Positions 11,940 through 24,300 of a stretch of DNA of 64,000 bases are shown here, in pieces (within the stretch, counting starts at the first letter, position 1; each line of letters opens with the position of its first letter). Source of the DNA: Thunnus maccoyii (Eukaryota > Chordata > Actinopteri > Scombriformes > Scombridae); assembly GCF_910596095.1 (NCBI RefSeq), contig NC_056538.1:21810501-21874500 (forward strand). The letters are read 5' to 3'. Position numbers and translations under genes: made by a program. The notes beneath the pieces were generated by a model. The model had not been told where the DNA came from. It saw only the letters and a program-made list of their open reading frames with translations, and ran no database searches.

Positions 11940-13010
11940 TTTGCCTTCCAGCTCAGTTCCTTCACCACAATGGTCTGGTGCAACACCTGTATTACCACCG
12001 ATGCTACATTGATTTGTCTGTCAACCTCATGCTCCATCTTACCCTCACTCGTGGGGAGGGCCCTGAGATACTTGCATCTCATTTATAACCACTGCAATTA
12101 CCTCAGAGACCTCTGCCAGGTATATGGGAAAGGTTTCCTGAGTCAAGTTTAGGAGTTCCTCAAAGTGCCCCATCACTGCCCAACGTCTCCAGTCAGGGTC
12201 AGCAGTTCTCCTCCCCTGCTGAAAACAGCCTTGGCTAAGCCCTGCTTCCCCTTCCTGAATTGTCTGACAGTTTGCCAGAACTTCATCGAAGCCAACCGAA
12301 AGTCACTCTCCATGGCCTCGCCCAAACTCCTCCTCCCACACTCGCAACTCAGAGCAGCCCCCTCTACAATACAGATCCTGAATATGGCCCGTTCAGATTC
12401 CATGTTCCCAACCCCTCATTAGCTGGGAATTCAAGACCCTATGGAAAGGGGCCTCCACTATTTCCTCACTACACGTTTGGGACTATCAGCTCTGTCCAGC
12501 AGATCCGCCACCACCTGGTCCAACTCATCACCAGGTGGTGATCAGTTGACAGTTCTGCTCCTCTCTTCACTGAAGTGTCCACGATATATGGCCATAGATC
12601 TAATGACATCTGGTACCATGTACACTTATCAACCCACCTTATGCTCAAACATGGTTCATAATGGCAAATCCATGAGTAGCACAGTCCAATAACAAAACAC
12701 CACTCGGCTTCAGATCAGTCACGCCATTCCTCACAATCACCCTCCCCCAGGTTGATCAGTCATTACCATATGGGTACTGACATTCCCTAGCAGAACTATG
12801 TAGTCACCAGGTGGTGAGGTCTATAAATCACTCTTAGTCTGGTCCCTCACCAGGGACCAGTTTGCCTTAGCAGACCCTAGCAAGGGCTAATACCCACAAC
12901 AACACAACTCCCAGGGTCACAGTGACACGCAAACCCCTCCACAACAATAAGATGGCAATTTTCGGAGGGGCAATTTGGGTAATGACTGAATGACCGTCAC
13001 ACCTTTAGAG
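11940..13010 (-). mobile_element. Second copy of the RTE-like LINE remnant, minus strand
   Basis: This matches 2020-2995 along most of its length, including CACCAGGTGGTGATCAG near 12530 and CTGGTCCCTCACCAGGGA near 12839. It is about 150 bp longer than the gene A copy in the part near 12070-12200 and 12680-12800. Frames are broken. Confidence 0.55.
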
Positions 13011-13214
13011 ACAGAGTGAGGAACTGAAGTTCAAGTTCAAGTTCTTCATATTTACATCTCATTACACAAGTATAAGACGGTGAAAATATTTAGTTTCAGC
13101 TCCTCAACAGTTCATTAAAGAAAAAATAAATATTTAAAATATTAAAAGCAAAAGCAGTACTAATAGATAAGAGTATAAACAACAAGAGTATAAAACATAT
13201 GAGTGTATGTCCCC

Positions 13215-13510
13215 TGTAGTGTCGTCGTTGCCTCATCATCGTTGGTGATCAGGCCAATAACTGTCGTGTCATCAAAAAATGTAATCACTAGGTTACAGCT
13301 GTGTGTAGCCACTCAGTCATGAGTGTACAGGGAGTAGAGGAGATGACTCAGGACACATCTCCGGGGGGCTCCTGTGTTGAGGGTCTGAGGGACGGAGATG
13401 TTGGAGCCCATTCTCACCAACTGACGTCAGCCCGTCAGGAACTCACACATTGGCAGGGAGCTTGGGGTAGAAGCGCTGCTCCTTCGTATTGAAAGAGGCC
13501 AGCTGAGGTG
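13215..13510 (-). mobile_element. Second copy of the L2-like LINE reverse-transcriptase remnant
   Basis: This corresponds to about 3720-4010 but lacks the left part of that remnant. The shared passages are GAGTGTACAGGGAGTAGAGG near 13320 and GGGACGGAGATGTTGGAGCC near 13389. No intact frame remains. Confidence 0.5.
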
Positions 13511-14814
13511 GTTTGGGCAACTAATAAGTGGGCCTTTGATGGATGGATGAATCTATGAATGTGGTGAAATTAAGATAATTAACTGTCTTACTGTCTTTTG
13601 TGATTGGAATATCTAAATAGGTGATTGTGTCTTTGAAGAGATTTAGCTAAAAGCCAGATAATGCTAAAAAAATTGAGTAGACAGAAAGAGCCAGAGTGGC
13701 TTCTGCTTCAAGTCAAGAAAAAAAATTCAAGAAAGAATTGATCACAATATTCTAAATTTGAACCCCAATTTAAAAAGAAAAAAAGGGTAATTGTTTACTG
13801 TGTTGAATGCTTTTAAAAAGTTCAACAACAATATCGTTTTGAAATACATTTTTGTATGAAGATATATGGATGTTATTGGAATCACAAAATTTCATGAGTG
13901 TCATTTATAATTTAACTTGTTTCTCAAGTGCCTAGCAAAAACTGTATAAAGCTATGATTTTATGAGTTATGTAATTGTATGATAATAAGTTGAAACTAAA
14001 ACAAAAAGTTCAGTTGCCCTTGACTTAGCTCTTCTGGATGGAGAAGAGCTAAGTATTCATAGCTAAGATATTTCTTTATTCAAGGTTAAAACTATCTATT
14101 TAATTGATAATTATTTATATTATTATATTAGTTTATATTGCTTTCTCTCACCTCCTCAAGCCATTTCCTTTCTGATCTGGGAAGGAAATTTTGCTTTTGC
14201 TGGTAAATAACATATAGCTCTCTCTGTAGGTTTACCAAACTCTTGATTGCTGAATCATTACTGCAAATTGAGATGTGATAACAATATACTCTGCACATGA
14301 CCTTTTTTTCTCCTGGCCAGTTCCCCTAAACTAACTTAACTTGACAAAAATGTAATGATTTATAGCACCAAAGTCATTATGAGTTTTCAGTTTTCACAAA
14401 ATAAGAATTTAATCTCTTATATTAAAAAAAAAGTATTGTATTAAAAATAGTTTGTTTGTTTTTCTGTTTCCAGCAGCCTATGTTTCCATGTCTAGATGCA
14501 CACCGTCTATGTTGAGTGCTAAGCTTGTAATTTTACTGTTACTATTGTTGTCTTTGTGATTCTTTTCCATTTCCACTGAAATTTGCAAGTGTTTTACCCT
14601 TTGTCTACATGTGAGGCATTAAGAAAAGTTAAAATATTATCATTCCATGAACATGATATTCCTGACCTAATTATTGTATTGTATTGTATTGTATTGTATT
14701 GTATTTTCAAAGTGAAGGCCTTGAACATAAATGTTATGTATATGGTTTAGGTTATTTTTGCGAAAATACTGCTGATTGACCGACAATTATTTTGAAAGGT
14801 GTATTATGCCCTTC
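13511..14814. other. Intergenic B-C, AT-rich, no gene
   Basis: No reading frame of note and no recognisable element. It contains a pentanucleotide (TATTG)n run at 14671-14705. Confidence 0.5.
14671..14705. repeat. (TATTG)n microsatellite
   Basis: About seven uninterrupted copies of the pentamer ATTGT. It is about 245 bp upstream of gene C's start codon, just outside the conserved promoter block. Confidence 0.9.
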
Positions 14815-14949
14815 CCCCTCTGCTACCTATGCTCTAATGGGTGGTGTTAAATATTCAACAATGACGTAAAAGGATGATATAACCCTGCATATAAAATTAA
14901 GTACCCATGCATATAGATTAGATACAGGAGTGAAGAGAGGATGGCAGTT
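14815..14949 (+). promoter_or_regulatory. Proximal promoter of gene C (type 1 block)
   Basis: It contains CTAATGGGTGGTG at 14834-14846, an AACAATGACGTAAAAGGATGA stretch just after, and TATAAAA at 14890-14896, 60 bp before the ATG at 14950. Spacing equals that of gene B. Confidence 0.6.
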
Positions 14950-17900
14950 ATGGGGGAATATTTGCTCTTGTGTATCTGTATGATCTTGATTTTGTCCTCT
15001 TCTTATTTTTTCTTGTCTGAATCTTCCTCTCTTTCCTCATCTTGTAAAATAAGGAGGCAGTTTAACCTTAATGGGATGCACAAGGTTGGGGATGTGATTC
15101 TGGGTGGGCTGTTTGAAGTCCACTATAGCTCTGTCTTCCCTGAGCTGACGTTCACCTCAGAGCCACATCAGCCCAGCTGCCAAGGGTAAGTCTCAAAATC
15201 ACACATTTAGATTATTAGAAATACTGTATTACAGTTTAGTGGTTAATAGTGACATTTTGTGTGTTAGTTTTGACCCTCCAGGGTTCAGGCATGCTATGAC
15301 CATGGCCTTTGCTATTGATGAGATAAACAGAAACTCCAGTCTGCTACCTAATGTGACTCTGGGATACAGTCTTTACGACAACTGTGCTACACTTGGTATT
15401 GGGTTCAGCGCTGCTTTGTCGCTGGCCAGTGGTCAAGAGGAGCAGTTCGCACTTCAGGAGACCTGTTTAGGGACTCCTCCAGTCCTGGGGATTGTGGGTG
15501 ATCCCTTCTCAACATTTTCCATTGCCACCTCCAATGTGCTAGGTTTATTCAAACTGCCCATTGTAAGTTTCCTGTCTTGAATTTCTTGTTTGCTTTTACA
15601 TATGCTGTATTTGACTATAAATTGTAAAAACAAGTTAAGTATTTGAAAAGTCTCTACTGATTTGCATGAGACACATAACCTATTTGCAGTATGTATTTTT
15701 CTTTATATTGTAGGTGAGTTATTTTGCCACATGTTCCTGCCTGAGTGATCGGCAACGTTTTCCATCCTTCTTTAGAACAATCCCAAGTGATGCTTTCCAG
15801 GTGAAACTCTGTTATAGAAATAAGACCTGCAAAATACTGTATGTCTTAATTAAGGTGTAACAAGCTTGAAAATATGTTTTCTAATCAAACACATCATTTG
15901 TGTATCATCATTTGTTTAGTGCGTCAATTTAACTATACAGTTTTATGAGAAAAAGCTTAATTGGATTAATGAACTATGATTCAATCGTGAGACTCGTATT
16001 GGAAAATTTACCCTAAAAGAATATTCCAGCCTGTACATTAATCCCTCCTCTCTCCAAATAGGTGCGTGCTATGATTCAGATTCTAAAGCACTTCAGCTGG
16101 ACCTGGGCAGGTCTGCTGGTCAGTGATGATGACTATGGACTCCATGTTGCCCGATCCTTCCAATCTGACCTGGCTCAGTCTGGTGGAGGTTGTCTGGCCT
16201 ATTTGGAGGTTTTGCCCTGGGGCAATGACCCAAAGCAATACACAAGGATTGTGGATATAATGAAAAAATCCACAGCTCGAGTGGTCATTGTTTTTGCACA
16301 TCAGATGCACATGGTTCAAATCATGGAAGAGGTTAGAGGATTAACATAAATTGCTATCTATGAATCTATAACAGGAAATTTATTTATTTGCCTCTTATTA
16401 ATTGATCAAAATTGCATAAAAATAGTAATGTGAATTATTTGGAATTGGGATTTGAAAAAATTGGTGTGGCAAAACTACAAACTCTTACCCATAATAATCT
16501 GATGCAACAGTTATGCTCCTCCAGTCTTTGTACCTGTATTCTACATTCACTAATACTATATGATATCTAAGTTTTGCTTCTATTCCTGTGACTGATCTGT
16601 TTTTAAGATAGATTGAAATTTGGAAACTGTAATTTAAATGAATGGCCTTTCTCTTAGTAATTTAATTACATCTGTTCTTCTCACTATCACTAAATGAATC
16701 AGCTATACTAGAGAGGTATTGTGTAGTTTTGTTGTTATTTAGTTCATCTTAGAAAGTAGACTGTAATTTTTTCACAGAAATCTATATAATGCATTGCACA
16801 GGTGGTGAAGCAGAATGTGACAGGCCTGCAATGGATTGCCAGTGAAGCCTGGACATTAGTTGATGGACTCCAGACTCCTGCCTTCATGCCGTACCTGGTC
16901 GGCACACTAGGAATAGCTATCCGTCATGGACACATATCTGGGCTTAGGGATTTCCTATTAAAAATTCATCCTAACCGACACCACAACAGTGAAAACAGCA
17001 TGGTGAGACTTTAAACTTACAATCTGATGAGAAATTGCAAGAATAATATATTGTCTTTTTTTAAAGGCATTTTTAATGCATTTCAGGTGAGGCAGTTTTG
17101 GGAACATACATTTCAGTGTAGATTTGCACCACCTCCAGCAGATTGGGTGGAAGCTGGGGGAGCACTATGCACTGGAGATGAGGACCTAGAGAATGTGGAG
17201 ATTGAGTTTTGGGATGTAACCAACCTCAGACCTGAGTACAATATTTACAAGGCTGTGTATGCCCTAGCATATGCCCTTGATGACATGCTGCAGTGTGTGC
17301 CAGGCAGAGGGCCTTTCAGCGAGCACAGCTGTGCCACTTTACAAAGACTGGAGCCATGGCAGGTGTGATATCAATTTACACTCCACCTGTTTATGTTTTA
17401 AAAACAGCTGCTACACCTAAAGGTACTTACTGAATACATTTTTGTGTAGAATATATGAAAAAAGACGATATGCACTACTGATATCAGTTCGCCAGCAATT
17501 ATTTTGTTTTTTGTTTTTTGTTTTTTTATGAGGGGGAAGGGGGCAATTAAAGAAAATATTAATTCCCAGAAAGAGAAAGGAGAAATAAATTGTCTTTTTT
17601 GTATGTTTTGAAGGTGATAATTATCCTTTGGTAATAGACTGATGAAACAAAACAATCGGATTTAGAAACTTTACATTTTTATGCTGTTTTCAGTAGGATG
17701 ACTAAATCCAGCAAACCTTGCACACAGATCCTCTACCCAATCAAGAACATTGTACATTGTAAGAATGTTGTTAAATTTATCTCTCTCTTTTGTAGCTTAT
17801 GTATTATTTGGAAAAAGTCAACTTCACTACACCATTTGGTGATCAAGTGTCATTTGATGAGAATGGTGATGCCTTGCCAATCTATGATATTATGAACTGG

Positions 17901-19402
17901 CTGTGGCTCCCTGATGGACGAACAAAAGTTCAGAGTGTGGGTGTGGTTAAGAAGTCAGCCTTCGAAGGTGAAGAGCTCAAACTGGATGAAGATAGAATCT
18001 ACTGGAACTTTGACCCCAAACAGGTTACTTCTGTTTATTGTTGTTTCTGCCTTAGCACAGCATCAAATGGTGTAGAATAACAGTGATTTAACTCTTTATT
18101 TTCCTTATAGCCACCCAGGTCAGTTTGCAGCGAGAGCTGCCCCCCAGGTACCCGCATGGCCAGAAGGAGGGGGCAGCCTGTGTGCTGTTTTGATTGTATC
18201 CCTTGTTCTGAAGGAAAGATCAGCAATGAAACTGGTTGGTATTCATTTCAACATTTTGTGATTTGATGTGGAATATTAATTTGTATTTAGGAATATAACC
18301 CCTGGTGGGTGCCCAGTTGGTGTTGAGGAAAAAGCATGGGCCGCAGAAACTCTGGTTCTATCCCTGGCAGCAGTGCCCAGTTTCTGTGACACTGTTCCCA
18401 GGTGGGAGGGACCATGTCTTTATTGATGCATTAGTGCCTCCAACTAGTTGAAATTCTGAATAAAATAAGATTCTTCCCATTTTTTCATTAGACTCCATGG
18501 AGTGCACCAGTTGTCCAGAGGATTTCTGGTCCAACCCCCAGCAAGACCATTGTGTTCCTAAGAAAACTGAGTTCCTCTCCTACCATGAGCCCCTGGGTAT
18601 CTGCCTGACAACCGCCTCATTGCTGGGCACATTTATCTGTGCTTTTGTTCTGGGGATCTTCATCTATCATCGCAGCACACCCATGGTACGCGCCAATAAT
18701 TCTGAACTGAGTTTCCTGCTCTTAGTGTCACTGAAGTTATGTTTCCTGTGTTCACTCCTGTTCATCGGCCGTCCCAGACCATGGACATGCCAACTGAGAC
18801 ATGCAGCTTTTGGGATCAGCTTTGTGCTTTGTGTCTCATGTATCCTGGTGAAAACCATGGTAGTTCTGGCTGTGTTCAAGACCTCCAAACCAGGAGGTGG
18901 AACCACTCTGAAGTGGTTTGGTGCTGTGCAGCAGAGAGGGACAGTTCTGGCTCTCACTTGCATTCAGGCGGCAATCTGCACTGCTTGGATTGTCTCTGCC
19001 TCACCAGCTCCTCATAAAAACATTCAATACCACAATGACAAGATAGTTTATGAATGTGTAGTTGGGTCCACAGTTGGTTTTGTGGTGTTACTTGGTTATA
19101 TTGGCTTACTGGCAATCCTTAGTTTCCTGCTAGCATTTCTGGCAAGGAATCTTCCAGACAACTTCAATGAGGCCAAACTCATCACTTTCAGCATGCTGAT
19201 ATTCTGTGCTGTGTGGGTGGCCTTTGTCCCCGCTTATATCAACTCCCCAGGCAGATACGCAGATGCAGTGGAGGTATTTGCAATCCTGGCCTCCAGTTTT
19301 GGCCTCTTAGTGGCACTGTTTGGACCCAAATGTTACATAATCTTACTAAGACCTGAAAGAAACACAAAGAAAGCAATCATGGGTCGAAGCACAACCAAGT
19401 GA
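14950..19402 (+). CDS. Gene C, OlfC/V2R-like chemosensory receptor (type 1), 875 aa
   Basis: Exons: 14950-15185, 15268-15562, 15714-15800, 16062-16331, 16802-17002, 17087-17362, 17796-18023, 18111-18234, 18492-19402, all GT-AG, frame open to TGA. Domain order is as in gene B: signal peptide, Venus-flytrap domain with SEAW, nine-cysteine linker, 7TM. An alternative in-frame ATG three codons upstream (14941) is not shared with paralogues, so 14950 is preferred. The ligand domain is the most distinct of the type 1 set. Exon 5 is two codons shorter than in the others, the usual YLGGTLG loop reads YLVGTLG, and the passage after SEAW is [11 protein letters not shown] instead of TAAAVLQTP. Exon 4 has [10 protein letters not shown] in place of DPAELRRIV. 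These changes surround the ligand cleft, so a different ligand preference is plausible. Gene C lies between the A/B pair and the type 2 pair D/E. Confidence 0.93.
18300..18455 (+). mobile_element. tRNA-derived SINE-like repeat in intron 8 of gene C
   Basis: It has a tRNA-like A-box region (GTGCCCAGTTGGTGTTGAGG), a B-box-like GGTTCTATCCC near 18355 and a SINE-type body (GTGACACTGTTCCCAGGTGG). It shares its position and family with the repeat in intron 8 of gene B. Confidence 0.55.
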
Positions 19403-20245
19403 TAAAAAAAATAAAATTTTCAACTAGTCAGAACTAATATATGTTTTGCATTTATTCAGTGCCATCTCCCATATAACAAACAAATAACTATCTTTCTAAC
19501 TTAAAAAAATGTCTGAACTGTAAATAATGAAGCCACGGAAATTAGAAGCAATAAAGAAATGTTTGCTTTTTTTTTTTTTTTTTTTTTTTGCTGGAACACA
19601 TTCCCTGGGAAATAAAAGAGTTATAATTTTTCTTGGCTTCCACCTCATGGAAATCGCACCACTTTTTATGTAACTATTGTAATTTGGTTGCCGAACAATG
19701 ACTATTTCAATTTTGTGGAAGTTGAAACTTTGCACAGTCCTTAATAGAATGTATCATATTTTTAACTCTGAGAAAAAAAGCGAAATATCATCTGCATATG
19801 ATGTATTTTTGTGGCTTTTTGTTCCCAAATTTATCCACTGAGTATCATTGTGAGTTCTAGCTTATGCACAGTACCAGTCAAATGTTTGGACACACTCACT
19901 CATTCAAGGGTTTTTCTTTAGTTTTACTATTTTCTACATTTTAGAACAATACTGAAGACATCAAAACTATGAAATAACACATATATTATTATATACCAGT
20001 CATGGTTGGCATTCAACCCAACACATATGGCCATGTATATGACCAATTGAGGGCATTAAAACAAAACATAAGCCCTATACATGCGTATATGTCAAAAAAT
20101 GTGAATCTACAATGATTACAATAAGTGATTTACATAATAAATCCCAAAATACTGGAAATACTCAATGTATACTAATTAAACAATAATGTTCAAAAAAGTG
20201 AAAGAAACAAATATATACATATATATATATTTATATATGTCAGTA
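19403..20245. other. Intergenic C-D, 3' flank of gene C
   Basis: The first part (to about 19800) is related to the 3' flanks of G and H, for example the shared AAATATCATCTGCATAT at about 19782. A run of 23 T lies at 19567-19589. The rest is AT-rich, with an AT dinucleotide tract near 20215-20236. No gene is seen. Confidence 0.5.
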
Positions 20246-20246
20246 G

Positions 20247-20916
20247 TAGGGGTGTGTCTGAATACAAATACATTATTTGGCAAAACACAAATAGTGATTT
20301 TTTACAAATATCTGTTTCATTCAAACATTTTAAAAATTATTTGTTTTTGGGAAGAAAAAAAAACTTGTCAAACATCAGCACGCAGGTCGGTTACATCGCT
20401 ATCTCAATCTCTCTCCTCTGCTCCACCGTTATGCCTATCAGCAGGTCTCAACGAAGGGAGGCCCATCCACCTGCTACATGATGCACATTTCCTTATTTGG
20501 ACATCACTCCAGGAGTTGGGTTTTTTTGCCAGAGATAAAGCTGAGCTACTGACACACGCAAAGTGCTCCCAAGGGACTCTCCATAACCTGTTGTTCCCCT
20601 TCTCCTTTCCATAAAGTTAGGTTGGAAAAAATAGGTAATAAATGAAAAGTGCAAAGCAATAATCGCCTTTGAAGTTCTTACCCACATGGTTACACAGTGT
20701 GCTGTCTCTGTGTTATGGGTGTATAAATAGGTAGAAGTCTGTCTGCAATGAGGCGATGAGTAAAGTTTTAGCTCAGTAGTCAGCGCAGTTGTCTATGATC
20801 TGGGAGACCCGGTGTGGGGACCTCCTTCCTAAGGTGGTTTATTCATGAATACTTTGTAAAATATTTGTATGAAACAAATATTCGTTAAAAAAACAAAACA
20901 AAACAAAACATCCCTA
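20247..20916. mobile_element. Non-autonomous DNA transposon, hAT-like
   Basis: The left end TAGGGGTGTG at 20247 and the right end ACATCCCTA at 20908-20916 are imperfect inverted repeats, and the ends carry the ACAAATA/TATTTGT repeats common in hAT-type fish elements. I see no clear 8-bp target duplication. Inside is a tRNA-promoter-like segment (see the entry at 29687). Related copies are at 29473-30200 and, in part, 45720-45845. Confidence 0.4.
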
Positions 20917-21194
20917 TCAAATAAAATCAACTCACAAAATTAATTTGTGAGAAAAAAACATTTTGGTTTTGTTTTTTTTTCTTAATATGAACTATAGAAA
21001 TACTGTCTGAATGGTGTTTCCATTCAAGCATTCCACTGCACATAAACTGATTGTTATAACCCTCATGAAGGCTGTAACATCTGCATTAGATTGCATTAGT
21101 TTTAGTTATGTATTCCTAATAAATAAATATCATTTTTTTTATGTATGGTAAAAAAAAGGTCCTGTTACATCATTTATCTTTGTCATTTGGTCTC

Positions 21195-21300
21195 CAAACA
21201 ACCCACTTTAGTAAATTAGGTGTGGCTGCTGGGTTAGCAAAGGTTACAGGGGATACAGTATATAACTTGTCTCATTCCCTGCTCTCTTTCTACCTGGGGG
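21195..21300 (+). promoter_or_regulatory. Proximal promoter of gene D (type 2)
   Basis: GGTGTGGCTGCTGGGTTAGC at about 21219 and TATATAA at 21259-21265, 42 bp before the first ATG. It is nearly identical upstream of gene E. It shows no resemblance to the type 1 promoter block. Confidence 0.55.
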
Positions 21301-24300
21301 ATGTTAAACAATATGACTCCACTTGCCATATTTCCCTTGATTTCCTCTGTATGGGTCCTCACTTCAACTTATGCCCCAATTTCCATCTTCACCTCTCTAT
21401 CCCCATCTGCAGCCAAAGTGTGCACTCTTCAAAACAGCTTTGAGCCAGGCTTTGTGGCAGAGGGTGACTATGTTATCGGGGGAATCTTCCCCCTTCACTA
21501 TATCCAGGAGATGCCAGACCTCAACTGCACCTACAGACCACCGCCAGTGAAGTGCAACGGGTGAGTTTAATGGTTTGGATTTAACTTGCTATATTCAGTT
21601 TGATGCTGTGTGATTTTGTCTCAAAAAACATGTTGTGACATTTTATTCCATCAGTTATGCAGGTTATAATTACATTCACCAGATTTTAGAATGCAGTAAT
21701 AATTTAACCTGACACAAAATAAGATAGTCTTTTATACACTGATGCACTTTTGTGCAGGTCAGGTCAAGTTTGAGTAAGATATTTAGGTTTTAGCAAATAA
21801 AGTTCCAGAGAGAAAAGGTGTGTCTGTAATTCCCAAATCATTTCTAAATAAATTCCAAAATGTTTCCTGAAAAGTACTGCATGTGCTCTAAGAAACCAAC
21901 CAGAGAAAAGAAAAAATTAAGAAAGAAAATTATTATTCATTTTTCAGTTAAAAACATATTTTCTGAGACAGTTGTCAATCATTGGAAATGTTATTCATCT
22001 ATGCTGAATTTGTATGTATGTTTGTGTACAAATTTTACATTTTGCATGTTTGGCTGACCTGGTGGTGGAAATTGTTGGATAATTAGGAACCTGAAAAATA
22101 AAGTGTTACCAAAGACACATATCTTGTTTACAAAAAAGGATGAGAAAGTAAAATATCTTAGATGCATAAAGATGACTAACTTTTACCTTTAAATTTGACC
22201 TTTTCTCCATCTTTGCTGTGTTCAATGTGTGTGTCTGCTGAGATACAGCTTTGATCCTAGGGCTTTCCGCTGGGCTCAGACTATGAGGCTGGCAGTGGAG
22301 GAGATAAACCAGAGTATGGAGCTGTTGCCCAATTACACCCTTGGCTACAAAATCTTTGATTCATGTGCACATCCGCTGACCGGCCAGAGGGCTGCTCTGG
22401 CTGTGTTGAACGGTTTGAGCGAGGACTACTCTCCCATGTGCAGAGGTGCCTCTCCACTCCTTGCTGTGATCGGGGATTCTGGTTCTGCCCAGTCCATCGT
22501 GATATCAAGAATGCTGCAGCCGTTCAGAATCCCAATGGTTAGTTAGGATGATTATGTTCTGTTATAATACCCCAAAAACATGTGTTCTCAAAATATTACC
22601 CTTTAATCTGTTCTTTATTTTCCCTTTGTAACCCAGATCAGCTACTTCTCAACATGTTCATGTTTCGCTGACAGAATAAAATATCCCAACTTCTTCAGAG
22701 TAATCCCTAATGATGACTATCAGGTGAGGGTTTGGCTTTTAGATTATAAGGGTTTTGATGATTTTCAGTGCTGCATCAATATGAAGACATTTTTGAAAAC
22801 ATCATATGTTTCTATGATGATGTCCAGTATTGTCCTGTGAAAACCTTGTGGCTCTTAAACTCAAGTTAAAACAATTCTTTACTAACACGAATGCTGTGTT
22901 TTTATCTGGATGGCAAATGATTGTAAAATTATTTCAACCAACAGAGATGCAGATTACCACCAAAAATAGTTTTACAAAGCTTTCACCTGGCAGTGATGAT
23001 ATATTATATTATTTTGCAGTGCTAGACAAAACCAAGAGCCAGTACATATTTAAAAAAAAAAAAAAAAAACTTTAATGTTTTGTTTGATGTTAGTTTACTT
23101 TGTTTTATTTTGTTTTGTTTCCTGATCCTAGGTGAAGGCCATTGCCCAGCTGCTGGTACGCTTCAACTGGACTTGGGTGGGGCTGATGCGAGGGGACACT
23201 GACTACGGGCGCTTTGCTATGCGAGGTTTACTGAGAGAACTACAGAGAACCAAAGTGTGTGTAGCATACCAAGAAATGATCCCTCTGCGCTACAATCGCC
23301 AGAGGGTTCAGGAGATCTTGCAGGTAGACACAAATACACACTAAATTTGAGTGTTACAGACAAAAGAGAGTTTTTATTTTACCTCAAGACATCTTATAGT
23401 AGACGCTGATGACAAATCAATCCCATTAAAGCCCCTGTGTAAATGGTGCTTGTGTGATTATAACACATTTTAAATGATTTTGATGGTATAAGCTTTTGTC
23501 TGTAAAATGTGACAATCTTGGGTTAGGTTTGACTAGACTTAGTTTTAACTTTCTTTCTTTTGCTTCTTTTTCTTTTCTCTCCTCCTTGTGAAACTCTTTC
23601 CTCCTTCATCATCTGTAAAGGTAATGCGTAGCTCTACGGCAAAAGTGGTGGTGCTATTTTCAAATGAGGGGGAGATGACACCTTTCTTGAGGGACTACAT
23701 GATGCAGAACATTACTGGAATCCAGTGGGTGGCTAGCGAGGCCTGGGTCACAGCATCTGTCTTTACAGGGAGCGAGTATTACCCCTACCTGGGGGGCACT
23801 ATTGGGTTTGGCATCAGAAAAGGTCATATCTCCAAACTCGGTGACTACCTGCTGACAGTAAACCCTCAGATGTATCCCAATAATCCACTGGTGCAGGAGC
23901 TGTGGGAGGCTCTGTACGGTTGCAGTCCTTCTCTGTCCTCTAGTTCCCGGTTGCCTCCCTGCTCAGGGCAGGAGTCCCTGTTGGATCAGCATTCAGCTTA
24001 CATGAATACATCCAGTCTAAGAGTTGCCTATAATGTCTATAAGGCTGTATATGCAATTGCTCATTCCCTGCACAACCTACTACTCTGTCAACCAGACCAA
24101 GGGCCTTTCCTCAACAACTCATGTGCACAAAGCAACAACATACAACCCTGGCAGGTATTGTCTAGTATTCTTATTGATTATTGCACTGTAAATCTTGCTT
24201 GAGTATTTCATATTATTTATTGTCTTTCAAGCTCCAACACTACCTCCAGGAAGTGACGTTCAGCATTGCTGGGGAGGAGGTGAACTTTGACCTGAAGGGT

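Noticed and set aside
14671-14705. Regular repeats considered as a CRISPR-like or protein-binding array
   Set aside because: It is an uninterrupted pentamer microsatellite without spacers, and the context is vertebrate.
20769-20815. Possible tRNA gene upstream of gene D
   Set aside because: Only the A-box-like part is present, the B box is lost, no acceptor stem pairs, and it lies inside a dispersed repeat.
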